DNA of 44,580 nucleotides. Source: Deltaproteobacteria bacterium. GTDB lineage: Bacteria; UBA10199; DSSB01; JACPFA01. The stretch spans positions 1 to 44,580 of the forward strand of contig JACPFA010000046.1 of assembly GCA_016183235.1 (NCBI GenBank), read 5' to 3'. Made by a program: the position numbers and the translations under genes. This document shows, in pieces, positions 6,013-14,184 of this stretch; position 1 is the stretch's first letter, and the number at the start of each line of letters is the position of its first letter. The notes below the pieces were generated by a model. That model was not told where the DNA came from. It did no database searches and saw only the letters and a program-made list of their open reading frames with translations.

Positions 6013-7821
6013 ATGGGATTAGGTTTAAAAACAAATCAAGCAAATTGGTATCACTCCCTTAGGGCCGCAGGGGTGTTTTTGCTTATTTTTTCAATTGCTT
6101 GCCAAAGCGGAAACCAAACCCCCAATTCACCTAACGCTGCGGTTACCCCTCAACCCACAACCACTCCCATTGTTTCGCCATCGCCACCACCTTCTCCACC
6201 CGCCCCCGTACCTTTTTTTGATACTCTGTTAACTCCTGAACAACGGGGCGATCGCAGTGAAAAATATCGCCCGCTATTTACCAGCGATCGTTTACTCAAC
6301 GCTGTCGTCTTTTTTCAAGAAGGCCCCTTTCCACAATGGGATGATGAATTAAAAACTAGCCTTTTGTTGATGCTCATTTTTTACGAAGAAAACAATGGGC
6401 AAGGCCTGCCGCCTTTTACTGGCAACTGTTCTCTCGAGGGCGGTGAAAACCCCTGTTACCACATGCGCGACTTGCCTCGCCCCCATCTTAATTTAATCCC
6501 TGAATTTTCACAGTATCTTCATCTCACTCAAATGGCCTGGCACCTTTATGTTGAAGCCAATCACCTGACCCCTTGGTCGATTTTAAATTATTCCCCTGAA
6601 AATCTTTCTATCCTTTTTGAAAATAGTTTTAGCCAACCAAGGTTAGGGGCACAATACTTCATGGCTAATTTCGACATTACCGAACAATACAAAATCACCC
6701 GCGGCAGCTTACGAGCCCCCAATGACAGTCACGAAGATCTTTTGGCACCCACCGCACTTCAAACCATCTTAAATTTGGGCCAATTTTTGGGCGAACGCCT
6801 CACTCATGTAAGGGGCACCAGCGATAATAACATGGGCCCACAATCACCCATTTGGCCCTATCGCACCCGTAACCAAGCAGGTGCTCTGTTATACGATGCC
6901 CAAGGCACCCCTATCCCCTTACCTAGGCACCCCACTCCCAAAGAAATTCTTATTTACTTTGACCCTCATCATGATCTTCGCTTTCACCCCGAAGCCACGG
7001 TGGGCCCTCCATATCATATTATTAATGGTTGCTGGGGTGGTTCGATGCTAACCAAGGCCCTGTTAAGTTCCATCAATCTTCCTGTAGAAGCGGTGGGTGA
7101 TTTTTTTGGTTTCGGCGGTCATGCTGGTGTGATGTTTAAAGAAATTGAGGGCAACGACTATTCACTTATTCATGCTGATGATTTATATCTTTATGAATGG
7201 GCCTATGGGTTGATACGTTCGAACACCTTGTTAGACGGTGAAGAAAATTGGGGGATTGATGGCTTTTCACCCTTTCAAGAACTGATCCCAGGCTATGGCG
7301 TCTTTCAGACGAACCGTTCCGTCCAAGACTTTTTTAGGTTAACCCTCGAAGGCTTAGGGCTGAACCCCGATCAAATCAATCTTTTGCGTCAAGAATTATA
7401 CCATGATTTTGGTGGGGCCCTTGATTATGATTTAAGAATTCTTGCCGTGCGCGCCATTGCCGCTCGCCCGCCCGTGCAACACCTTTATATGTATTGCTCC
7501 GAACAACCCTTTCTTGAACGCCGTCATTTGCCTTTAAATTTTTTAACCGATGCCGAGGTTGCTGCATATAACGTTGCCCTTAATTCCAATCTTCTTTTAC
7601 GACGTTTCAGTATTTTCCCTAGAAACAATCCACGTTCATGTTTTGAACTCTTCTTTGACGCAATGAACGCCATCTACAAAAAGAAGACTGGCCTTGAGCT
7701 AAGGGGCGATGAAGACCATGATGGTTTTGAAAATTACCGCGATTGCAACATTTACCAAGCCGACCCTGAACCCTGCGAAGAGGCCTTCCGCCGTTCGATC
7801 GGCATTGTCGTGTCGGGGTAA
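6013..7821 (+). CDS. Lipoprotein with a possible transglutaminase-like Cys-His-Asp triad
   Basis: 602 residues from the ATG at 6013 (two in-frame TTG codons precede it). An N-terminal signal ends in a lipobox, FSIAC, so the mature protein should be lipidated. A Pro/Thr/Ser linker follows (to about residue 70). Most of the body is unfamiliar. Residues about 335-395 contain INGCWGGSMLTKALL (Cys340), then GGHAGVMF (His370), then LIHADD (Asp389/390). This Cys...His...Asp order and spacing, with Cys at the start of a helix, is that of transglutaminase/papain-like enzymes. The C-terminus has an Asp-rich DEDHDGFENYRDC segment like a calcium-binding loop. It stands alone between convergent yyaL and the maf terminator. 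Enzymatic function is inference; it could be a non-catalytic relative. Confidence 0.65.
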   Translation: MGLGLKTNQANWYHSLRAAGVFLLIFSIACQSGNQTPNSPNAAVTPQPTTTPIVSPSPPPSPPAPVPFFDTLLTPEQRGDRSEKYRPLFTSDRLLNAVVFFQEGPFPQWDDELKTSLLLMLIFYEENNGQGLPPFTGNCSLEGGENPCYHMRDLPRPHLNLIPEFSQYLHLTQMAWHLYVEANHLTPWSILNYSPENLSILFENSFSQPRLGAQYFMANFDITEQYKITRGSLRAPNDSHEDLLAPTALQTILNLGQFLGERLTHVRGTSDNNMGPQSPIWPYRTRNQAGALLYDAQGTPIPLPRHPTPKEILIYFDPHHDLRFHPEATVGPPYHIINGCWGGSMLTKALLSSINLPVEAVGDFFGFGGHAGVMFKEIEGNDYSLIHADDLYLYEWAYGLIRSNTLLDGEENWGIDGFSPFQELIPGYGVFQTNRSVQDFFRLTLEGLGLNPDQINLLRQELYHDFGGALDYDLRILAVRAIAARPPVQHLYMYCSEQPFLERRHLPLNFLTDAEVAAYNVALNSNLLLRRFSIFPRNNPRSCFELFFDAMNAIYKKKTGLELRGDEDHDGFENYRDCNIYQADPEPCEEAFRRSIGIVVSG

Positions 7822-7822
7822 C

Positions 7823-9646
7823 TCAGGGATGGGGATGAACCATAGGCACTTGGCAACTTTTAGGTTGGTTCAAATAAAAATGACAAGCTAATAATAATTC
7901 TGTAAAGGCGATAGGGATTTCGGAGAATTGTTTGTAAAAAGCTTTAATAATCCCTTCGAATTGTTGTTGATATTTTGTTTCGCAAGTATAGCCAAAAAAT
8001 TTGAGCAAGTTCATCGCCGCCACTGAATTTCCCGATGGCATGGCATTATCAAAACCTTCTTTTTTGCGAGTAATGAGATGAGGATCATTGGCACGAGAAA
8101 AAAAGTACCCCCCGTTTTTTTCATCTAAAAACAATTCGTCTTGTTTTTTTTGCAACGCAAGTGCCCAAGAAAACCATTGTTCATCGTGACTTGTGACATA
8201 TAATTCTAGCAATCCAAAAATTAAAAACGCATAATCTTCTAACGTGCCTAAGTATTTAGCTTCACCATCACGCCAGCGCCGAAATAACTCGCTATCATGG
8301 ATCCCGGCTCCGGGGCCGGGATGACGTTGAGTTTTAATAAATTGAGCGGCTTGAATAGCAGCTTGTAGGTATTTTTCTTCACCCAACACCCTTGCCCCCA
8401 AGGCCATGGCACTAATCATCAACCCATTCCACGAAGTTAAGATTTTATCATCGCGTAAAGGATGAACACGCTTTTCCCGCAGTTGAAATAATTTTGCTTG
8501 AGCCGATTTTAATTTTGGATCTGCTTTGATGGCCCAGTCAAACTCACTTTGTAAATTTAAAATATTTTCGCCTTCCCAGTTACCTTCTTTCGTCACTCCA
8601 TAAACTTTTTTAAATAATGCAAATTCCTCTGCGGTTAACGCCGCTTGAATCTCTTGCTCACTCCAAACATAAAATTTACCCTCGACCCCTTCGCTATCGG
8701 CATCTTCAGCGCAATAAAATCCACCCTCGGGATGGTGAAGCTTTCGCAATACATAGTCCAAAGTTTCTTGGGCTATCTTGGCAAAATCTTTGGCTTGAGT
8801 TGCTTGATAGGCCTCAAGATAGGCTATGGCCAAGATCGCATTGTCATAGAGCATTTTTTCAAAGTGGGGCACTAACCAACGTTGATCGGTTGAATAACGA
8901 GCAAACCCTCCCCCTAAATGATCATAAATGCCACCACGAGCCATGCACTCCAGGGTTTTAGTCGCCATCTCTAAGGCATGGGGTTCTTTAAATTGCTGGT
9001 GGTAACGGAGTAAAAAATTGATTTTCATTCCGGTGGGGAATTTAGGGGCTAGGCTAAAGCCGCCAGAATGGGGATCGTAGGAACTTTTAAGTTGTTGAAA
9101 GCCTAAGTGGAGGCAATCGGCCATGGATCCCGGGGCTAAGCCCGGGATGACAGGGTTCGCAATGACATCTGTTTTTAAATGGCGTACCAACTCCCGCCCT
9201 GCCTGTTTAATCTCTGCTGGATTTTGCTGCCAGTTTTCGGCAATTTTTTGCAACACTCTTATAAAATTAGCCTTGGGGAAATAAGTCCCACCAAAGAAAG
9301 GGTATAGATCCGGCGTTAAAAAAACATTAAGCGGCCACCCACCCCGTTGCCCCATGGCATGAACGGCATCCATATAGATTTGATCCACATCGGGGAGTTC
9401 TTCTCGGTCAACTTTGATACAAACAAAATTTTCATTGAGTACTTTTGCCACTGCATGATCTTCAAAAGACTCATGTTCCATCACATGACACCAATGACAG
9501 GTAGCATAGCCAATACTTAAAAAAATCAGCCTGTTATGCTGTTTAGCCCCTTGCAAAGTAGCTTCATTCCACGCCCGCCAATCCACCGGATTGTGGGCAT
9601 GTTGAAGCAAATAGGGGCTTTTTTCATGAATGAGTTCATTTCCCAT
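7823..9646 (-). CDS. YyaL/DUF255 thioredoxin-fold and glucanase-like barrel protein
   Basis: 607 residues. The N-terminal thioredoxin-like domain begins with the characteristic [21 protein letters not shown] and carries the [12 protein letters not shown] motif (Cys50-Cys53), [10 protein letters not shown] and [11 protein letters not shown]. From about residue 190 the sequence follows the alpha/alpha-barrel half: [44 protein letters not shown] and LEDYAFLI. The family's biochemical role is unsettled. Two short palindromic repeats are embedded in frame: residues about 160-175 ([15 protein letters not shown]) and about 441-451 ([13 protein letters not shown]). Both fall at poorly conserved points, and all family motifs remain intact, so the gene is probably functional. 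Confidence 0.9.
   Translation of the reverse strand: MGNELIHEKSPYLLQHAHNPVDWRAWNEATLQGAKQHNRLIFLSIGYATCHWCHVMEHESFEDHAVAKVLNENFVCIKVDREELPDVDQIYMDAVHAMGQRGGWPLNVFLTPDLYPFFGGTYFPKANFIRVLQKIAENWQQNPAEIKQAGRELVRHLKTDVIANPVIPGLAPGSMADCLHLGFQQLKSSYDPHSGGFSLAPKFPTGMKINFLLRYHQQFKEPHALEMATKTLECMARGGIYDHLGGGFARYSTDQRWLVPHFEKMLYDNAILAIAYLEAYQATQAKDFAKIAQETLDYVLRKLHHPEGGFYCAEDADSEGVEGKFYVWSEQEIQAALTAEEFALFKKVYGVTKEGNWEGENILNLQSEFDWAIKADPKLKSAQAKLFQLREKRVHPLRDDKILTSWNGLMISAMALGARVLGEEKYLQAAIQAAQFIKTQRHPGPGAGIHDSELFRRWRDGEAKYLGTLEDYAFLIFGLLELYVTSHDEQWFSWALALQKKQDELFLDEKNGGYFFSRANDPHLITRKKEGFDNAMPSGNSVAAMNLLKFFGYTCETKYQQQFEGIIKAFYKQFSEIPIAFTELLLACHFYLNQPKSCQVPMVHPHP
8296..8325. repeat. Short GC-rich palindrome inserted in frame in the yyaL-like gene (second site)
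   Basis: CATGGATCCCGG...CCGGGATGACG is a hairpin-forming repeat. It matches the TGGATCCCGG/CCGGGATGAC module at 9124-9151 and at intergenic 23596-23622, and encodes [11 protein letters not shown] here. Confidence 0.75.
9123..9168. repeat. Short GC-rich palindrome inserted in frame in the yyaL-like gene (first site)
   Basis: TGGATCCCGGGGCTAAGCCC followed by GGGATGAC differs by a single base from intergenic 23596-23622. It continues into a TTCGCAATGACAT tail like the end of the repeat at 22813-22916. It encodes about 15 residues ([15 protein letters not shown]). Confidence 0.75.
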
Positions 9647-9740
9647 TTTTAGTACCTACATTGTCTCTTAAGTGGAGGATACCCTCTTGTGCGGCCTTTG
9701 TTTCTATGGTCTTAACAATATAGCTGGTGGTGACAAGATT

Positions 9741-10025
9741 ATGAAGAGACATTTATTATTTTGGTTAGGGGTTTTGGCATTATTAGCGGCATCTCCTGCC
9801 TATGCCAGGAACCTATTTGTCAGCAGTCATTCTGCTCCCAACATCCAGGTCTATTATTCTTACAGTTTTCCTTTGAGTTACAATATCCGTCGTGATTGGA
9901 GGTGGAGAAGACCACCTTCTCATGTTGATGTGCGCCACGGTTCGCATGTTCACCATTACTATAACTGCACCGATCCATCTCACTACCACGGCATTCAATA
10001 CTTTTACCCCTCGTGGTACCCTTAA
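9741..10025 (+). CDS. Small exported His/Tyr-rich protein
   Basis: 94 residues from the ATG at 9741, chosen because the following MKRHLLFWLGVLALLAASPA then YARN is a standard signal peptide, while the 23 codons upstream look unconserved. The mature part (about 72 residues) is rich in His, Tyr, Ser and Arg (RRDWRWRRPPSHVDVRHGSH, HVHHYY) and ends FYPSWYP. One Cys is present. The His clusters could bind metal, but no family is recognised. It lies just upstream of the acyltransferase in the same direction and could be co-transcribed. Confidence 0.6.
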   Translation: MKRHLLFWLGVLALLAASPAYARNLFVSSHSAPNIQVYYSYSFPLSYNIRRDWRWRRPPSHVDVRHGSHVHHYYNCTDPSHYHGIQYFYPSWYP

Positions 10026-10067
10026 TTCTTGAAATAAATTTGAATTTGAGTATAATGACTGCAAAAG

Positions 10068-10961
10068 ATGGAGGAAACCACAACTTCATTCCTGCAAAGG
10101 TACTCTGCTCAACTCGTTGGTTTCCTATTGCCCGCCGCAAAAAGACTCAAAAAATTATTTTCGTTCCAATACGACGACACCCCCTTAAGCGATAAAATTT
10201 ATCATCTGCATCGGCATTGGTTAAAAATTATTCACGATCATTATTTTCGAGTTGAACATTTTGGCCAATACGAAGAAGCCAAAAAAATCGCCAAAAAAGA
10301 ACACATCATGGTTATTAGCCACCATGGCAATACCTTAGAGGCCGCTTTAATTGGTTATTTCTTTATCATTCACCAATTAGGCAAATTGCGAGTTTTAGTT
10401 TACAAAGAGGCCTTTCGGCTGCCTTTTATCCGTGAATTTTTTCGTAGTGGGCAATGCATTCCCATTTCGATTGAAGCCGGTTCACAAGCCCTTAAAGAAG
10501 GTCATATCATGGTATTCCCTGAAGGGATGGATTTCATCAAACGCTATGTGCAAAAAAATTATGTGATTAAATTTCACAAAGGGTTTTTAAACATCGCCCA
10601 AAAATATCTGCAAGATCACCAGCTTGATCACATTCATATTGTGCCGGTGGGGCATGATGGTATTGAAAATACTTTAAAATTTTGGGTGATCGATAATCCC
10701 ACGATCGTAGAAAAATTTATCAAACCTATCTTTCATTATCCTTATTTTGTTTTTCCTAAACTTCCCCTTATTTTACCTCACAAAACCATAATGAAATGGG
10801 GCAAACCCCAAAAGGTTACTTTAGAAGACCTGCAAAATCCACGTCTCTTCACTCAAATGATGAATGACTTTCGTAGCCAAATTTTGGCACTACGGCGCAT
10901 GGCTCACAAACTCAATCAGCTAAGGGATTTACCATTCCGGGCAAGGCCGGAATTTACCTGA
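10068..10961 (+). CDS. LPLAT-superfamily (PlsC-like) acyltransferase
   Basis: 297 residues. The acyltransferase block I is SHHGNTLEAAL (residues 84-94), i.e. His86 with Glu91 in place of the usual Asp of the HX4D motif. Block III is VFPEGMDFIKRY (149-160, FPEG). A central segment (105-130, VLVYKEAFRLPFIREFFRSG) matches the block II region. Such enzymes transfer acyl groups to glycerophospholipid, lipid A or other alcohol acceptors at the cytoplasmic membrane; the acceptor here is unknown. No clear signal peptide. The last residues (FRARPEFT) come from a small GC-rich hairpin (ATTCCGG/CCGGAAT, about 10932-10952), so the native C-terminus may have been changed by repeat insertion. Confidence 0.78.
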   Translation: MEETTTSFLQRYSAQLVGFLLPAAKRLKKLFSFQYDDTPLSDKIYHLHRHWLKIIHDHYFRVEHFGQYEEAKKIAKKEHIMVISHHGNTLEAALIGYFFIIHQLGKLRVLVYKEAFRLPFIREFFRSGQCIPISIEAGSQALKEGHIMVFPEGMDFIKRYVQKNYVIKFHKGFLNIAQKYLQDHQLDHIHIVPVGHDGIENTLKFWVIDNPTIVEKFIKPIFHYPYFVFPKLPLILPHKTIMKWGKPQKVTLEDLQNPRLFTQMMNDFRSQILALRRMAHKLNQLRDLPFRARPEFT

Positions 10962-10969
10962 CAAGGCTA

Positions 10970-11188
10970 AGGGGTCACCCATTAGCCCCTGCGGTCAAGA
11001 GAAAAAAGGGTTCCCTTAGGATTTTTTCATCAATCCTTTTGAAGTAATCATCTGATAAGATGAAGGCCAAGGGGTCAAGTCTTGACAGTGGACAGGTTAA
11101 GCCAATAAAAAAACCTGTCCACTGTCAAGACTTGACCCCTATTTTTGCTATTTTTTCTCTTGACCGCAGGGGCTAATGGGTGACCCCT
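10970..11188. repeat. Nested palindrome with perfect 38-bp outer and 29-bp inner arms
   Basis: Outer arms 10970-11007 and 11151-11188 are perfect reverse complements (38 bp, starting AGGGGTCACCCATTAGCCCC). Inner arms 11070-11098 and 11112-11140 are also perfect (29 bp, starting AGGGGTCAAGTCTTGACAGT) around a 13-base loop. A further GGGTGACCCCT follows near 11199-11209. There is no gene in this 246-bp gap. It lies between the acyltransferase and the convergent rpe gene and could act as a bidirectional terminator or be a transposon-derived structure. Confidence 0.85.
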
Positions 11189-11207
11189 ATTTACTGATGG
11201 GTGACCC

Positions 11208-11861
11208 CTATTCTATTCTAGTTCTCATCTGCTGTAGAGTTTGCACATAAGGTGGGCATTTAAAAATCCCTGACCCAGTCACAAAAATATCGGCCCCTGC
11301 GGCATGGGCCTCTGCTAGGGTTGAGAGATTAATCCCCCCATCGACCTCAATTTCGAAAGCCAGTTTGTTTTGGCGACGCAGTTTCACCAACTCCTGAACT
11401 TTCACCAAACCTGAACGAATAAACTCTTGCCCACCAAAACCAGGGTTCACGGTCATGACCAAGACATAATCCACCAAATCCAAAACAGTTAAAAGAGTTT
11501 TAACCGGTGTCGCTGGGTTGATCACAGCACCCGCTTTAACCCCAAGTTTTTTAATTTGTTTAAGAACCACGGCCAAATCACCACAGGCCTCCTGATGCAC
11601 TGAAACCATATCGGAGCCGGCTTGAATAAATGCTTCAACATATTTTTCGGGATGTTCAATCATCAGGTGCGTATCTAAAGGGAGCTTGGTTACCCGGCGA
11701 ACGGCGGCAACCATGATTGGCCCCATGGTGATATTGGGAACAAAGTGGCCATCCATGACATCAAGGTGCAATAAGTCGGCACCGGCCAACTCAACGGCCT
11801 TGACCTCTTCACCCAAGCGGCTAAAATCAGCTGACAAAATGGAAGGTGCTATTTTTTTCAT
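11208..11861 (-). CDS. rpe: Ribulose-phosphate 3-epimerase
   Basis: 217 residues from the ATG at 11861 (MKKIAPSILSADFSRLGEEV), the usual start of this family; an in-frame GTG at 11891 would add ten residues. The TIM-barrel signature motifs are all present: LDVMDGHFVPNITMGP with the metal-binding His and Asp, THLMIEHPE, VHQEACGD, MTVNPGFGGQEFI and EVDGGIN. The enzyme interconverts ribulose-5-phosphate and xylulose-5-phosphate in the pentose phosphate pathway. It overlaps the end of fmt by about 35 nt and is the last gene of def-fmt-rpe. The stop codon is two bases past a copy of the GGGTGACCCCT repeat. Confidence 0.95.
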   Translation of the reverse strand: MKKIAPSILSADFSRLGEEVKAVELAGADLLHLDVMDGHFVPNITMGPIMVAAVRRVTKLPLDTHLMIEHPEKYVEAFIQAGSDMVSVHQEACGDLAVVLKQIKKLGVKAGAVINPATPVKTLLTVLDLVDYVLVMTVNPGFGGQEFIRSGLVKVQELVKLRRQNKLAFEIEVDGGINLSTLAEAHAAGADIFVTGSGIFKCPPYVQTLQQMRTRIE

Positions 11862-12780
11862 GACAATATCCGCGCGCAAATTCTTCCCCACTCATTTCTC
11901 TTTTCCCTTCTGGAAGAATCTTTTCTATTTTTAAAAACCCTGGGTTACAAGCTACCCACAAACCTTGATTTTTGACCCACTTCAAAACACCTGGTGCAAT
12001 GGAACCCAGGTTTCTATCTTGGCATAAAGTGACTTGATTCAAAATCACTTTCTTATTTTTAAAAAAACTAAAGGCCCCGGGCCAAGGAAACATGGCCCTC
12101 ACTAAATGATAGATCTTTCGACAATCTTGTTGCCAATTAATTTTGCCATCTTCTTTTTTAATTTTAGGGGCGTAGGTTATGTGGTTTTCATCTTGAGCCT
12201 TAAACACAAGGGTCTTTGCCAACAATCCAGCTAAGGTTTTTAGTAAAATTTCTGGGGCCAGTGTCGCTAAACGTAGCGATAAACTTTGGGTGGTGTCTTC
12301 TGGTAAAATCGAAAGCGATTTTTGCAACAAAATGGGGCCTGAATCAACTGGGCCTTCTTGAATGAACATGGTCGAAACACCCGTCTCAGCATCACCATTA
12401 AGAATAGCCTGAGCAACACAAGCGGCACCTCGCCAACGGGGCAACAAAGAAAAGTGAACATTAATACAACCAAGCTCTGGCATTCGAATCACCTCATTGG
12501 GGAGCCTATGCCCATAAGCCACCACCACGATCACATCAGGTTTTAATTGTTGCAGGTGGCTAAGACAGGTTTGATCAACTTTAGAAGGTTGGAATACCGG
12601 CAAACCTAATTCAATGGCCTTGATTTTAACCGCCGGGCTATCGATTTTTTGCCCGCGGCCCTGGGGTTTGTCAGGCTGGCACCACACCTCTAAAATAGGA
12701 AAATTCATGCGATGCAAGGCCTCTAAACAAGGCACTGCAATTTCGGGTGAACCAAGATAAACAATTTTGGGTTGATTCAT
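11827..12780 (-). CDS. fmt: Methionyl-tRNA formyltransferase
   Basis: 317 residues, the normal length. The formyltransferase domain starts KIVYLGSPEIAVPCLEAL and includes QPDKPQGRGQK, DVIVVVAYGHRLP and the catalytic-region GCINVHFSLLPRWRGAA (Asn and His of the NVH motif), then VDSGPILLQ. A C-terminal OB-like domain (from about residue 205, ITYAPKIKKEDGKINW) binds tRNA. It formylates Met-tRNAfMet for translation initiation. Its ATG overlaps the def stop codon, a classic pairing in which the formyl group added by Fmt is later removed by Def. Confidence 0.95.
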   Translation of the reverse strand: MNQPKIVYLGSPEIAVPCLEALHRMNFPILEVWCQPDKPQGRGQKIDSPAVKIKAIELGLPVFQPSKVDQTCLSHLQQLKPDVIVVVAYGHRLPNEVIRMPELGCINVHFSLLPRWRGAACVAQAILNGDAETGVSTMFIQEGPVDSGPILLQKSLSILPEDTTQSLSLRLATLAPEILLKTLAGLLAKTLVFKAQDENHITYAPKIKKEDGKINWQQDCRKIYHLVRAMFPWPGAFSFFKNKKVILNQVTLCQDRNLGSIAPGVLKWVKNQGLWVACNPGFLKIEKILPEGKREMSGEEFARGYCHEKNSTFHFVS

Positions 12781-13322
12781 CTTACGATTGGGCCTTGAAA
12801 ACCCTTTCCCTCTTTTTTGAGCTGCTTCACGTATAAATCTCGCTTCAATGGGCTTAAAGCATCTACGATCAATTTGCCATCCATGTGATCGATTTCATGT
12901 TGAAAGGCCACGGCCAATAAATCTTCACCCGCTAATTGCTGCTCTTTACCTTCAAGGTCCCAATATTTCAAAATAACTTTTTTCTTTCGTTTCATAGGAA
13001 CAATGAGTTCAGGACACGACAAACAACCTTCTTCCCAAATAACTTCCCCTTCACTTTTCATAATTTCGGGATTGATAATCACGTGTGGTTCTCGCGCTTT
13101 TAATTTGCCATCTTCATTCTGACGATAGGCCACATCAAGCACCATAAATCGCTTAAGCACCCCCACTTGCACCGCCGCCAAACCCACGCCCGGCGCCGTA
13201 TACATGGTCTCGAACATATCATCCACTAATTTACGGAAATTGGCATCAACCTCCGTGAACTTTACCTGCTCCGAACGAGTCCGCAATCTTTTATCGCCTA
13301 AAATTAAAATAGGGAGAATCAT
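12777..13322 (-). CDS. def: Peptide deformylase
   Basis: 181 residues. All three peptide deformylase motifs are present: GVGLAAVQVG (motif 1, residues about 45-54), EEGCLSCPE (motif 2, zinc-binding Cys) and QHEIDHMDGKL (motif 3, HExxH with the two zinc His and catalytic Glu). It removes the formyl group from nascent proteins. First gene of def-fmt-rpe on the minus strand, overlapping fmt by ATGA. In many bacteria priA lies next upstream; here a toxin-antitoxin module and a long palindrome separate them. Confidence 0.96.
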   Translation of the reverse strand: MILPILILGDKRLRTRSEQVKFTEVDANFRKLVDDMFETMYTAPGVGLAAVQVGVLKRFMVLDVAYRQNEDGKLKAREPHVIINPEIMKSEGEVIWEEGCLSCPELIVPMKRKKKVILKYWDLEGKEQQLAGEDLLAVAFQHEIDHMDGKLIVDALSPLKRDLYVKQLKKEGKGFQGPIVR

Positions 13323-13503
13323 AAATATTCTCTATCATGGCAGGATTAAAAAATAAACTCCTTCTCCTATACGAACGAAAGTTCAAAAATCATTCTCTGT
13401 TGTCCGAAAATGAATCTCCTCCCTTATCTATCTCTATTAGTTTTGAGGAGATAGCCCTGGCACAGTACTTGCTAATCAATTCCTATTGAACTCTAAAATA
13501 ACC

Positions 13504-13532
13504 TTGAAAAAGATATAAATTAAGTATATATT
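13504..13532 (+). promoter_or_regulatory. Sigma70-type promoter of brnTA
   Basis: TTGAAA (13504-13509), 17-bp spacer, TATATT (13527-13532). The toxin ATG begins at 13537, so transcription would start at or within a few bases of the start codon. The direct repeat TTAAGTATATATTAAGTA (13520-13537) covers the -10 box and is a candidate antitoxin operator. Confidence 0.6.
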
Positions 13533-13536
13533 AAGT

Positions 13537-13830
13537 ATGAATTTTGAGTGGGATCCTATCAAAAACAGTCAAAACCAAAAGAAACACGGTGTTTCTTTCG
13601 AGGAAGCAAGTTTAATTTGGGAAGGTGTCCATTTAGAAGTCAAAAACATCGCCTATTCGACAGAAGAGGAAATAAGACACGCAACCATGGGATGGATAAG
13701 AGAAATCATCTACGTTGCTATTTGGACAAAACGAGGCAATAAAATTCGCCTAATCTCAGTACGGAGGGCAAGTAAAAATGAAGAAAAAGTCTTTTTCAAA
13801 AAAATTCAAGACGACCCAGGCAATGGATGA
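13537..13830 (+). CDS. brnT: BrnT family type II toxin
   Basis: 97 residues. The BrnT pattern is clear: an opening FEWDPIKNSQNQKKHGVSFEEA, a central EEEIRHATMGW-REIIYVAIWTKRGNKIRLISVRRASKNEE. BrnT toxins have a RelE-like fold and act as ribonucleases, neutralised by BrnA. Family catalytic residues include the His/Lys of the KHGVSF region and the Arg-rich RRAS segment, both present. No Shine-Dalgarno sequence is visible and the promoter is so close that the message looks leaderless. The gene overlaps brnA by 53 nt. Confidence 0.88.
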   Translation: MNFEWDPIKNSQNQKKHGVSFEEASLIWEGVHLEVKNIAYSTEEEIRHATMGWIREIIYVAIWTKRGNKIRLISVRRASKNEEKVFFKKIQDDPGNG

Positions 13831-14032
13831 GGCCTTAGAGGCGACTGATTTATCTCATGAATTTTCAACTAGAGGGGTATTGAAAAAACCATTGATCAAA
13901 AAGATTAATCTAGATTTACCGGCGGAAATCATCCAACAAATCGACTCTATTGCCCAAAAGGTTGGTGTCTCTAGGCAACCCTTACTAAAAATTTGGATCC
14001 ACGAGCGCCTAAAAACAGAAATCTCCAAATAG
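13778..14032 (+). CDS. brnA: BrnA/CopG-like antitoxin
   Basis: 84 residues overlapping the 3' end of brnT by 53 nt, the usual toxin-first order of BrnTA. The N-terminal part (residues 1-40, with FKTTQAMDEALEATDLSHEF) should wrap the toxin. The C-terminal part is a ribbon-helix-helix: KKINLDLPAEIIQQIDSIAQ then KVGVSRQPLLKIWIHERL. The TAG stop at 14030-14032 uses the first two bases of the long palindrome that begins at 14031, so the native C-terminus may have been replaced or trimmed, though the RHH fold looks complete. It should repress its own promoter together with BrnT. Confidence 0.82.
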   Translation: MKKKSFSKKFKTTQAMDEALEATDLSHEFSTRGVLKKPLIKKINLDLPAEIIQQIDSIAQKVGVSRQPLLKIWIHERLKTEISK

Positions 14033-14173
14033 ACCTCTTGCAGGACCGTAGCGAGCGACCCAAGGACAAGGCGGGGCGGGGCCCCAAAACCGCAGCGTAT
14101 ATGAAAATACGTGAGGATTTTGGGGTGACCCAACGAAGTCATTGGGTCGCGCAGTAGGTTATGCAAGAGGTCT
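14031..14173. repeat. 143-bp imperfect palindrome related to 3499-3639
   Basis: AGACCTCTTGCA (14031-14042) is the reverse complement of 14162-14173. The interior is clearly homologous to the 3499-3639 copy, sharing GCGTATAT...ATACGTGAGGATTTTGGG and the CGCGCA(G/A)TAGGTT end. It fills the gap between brnA and priA and supplies the brnA stop codon. Confidence 0.85.
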
Positions 14174-14184
14174 AATGAATTTTC

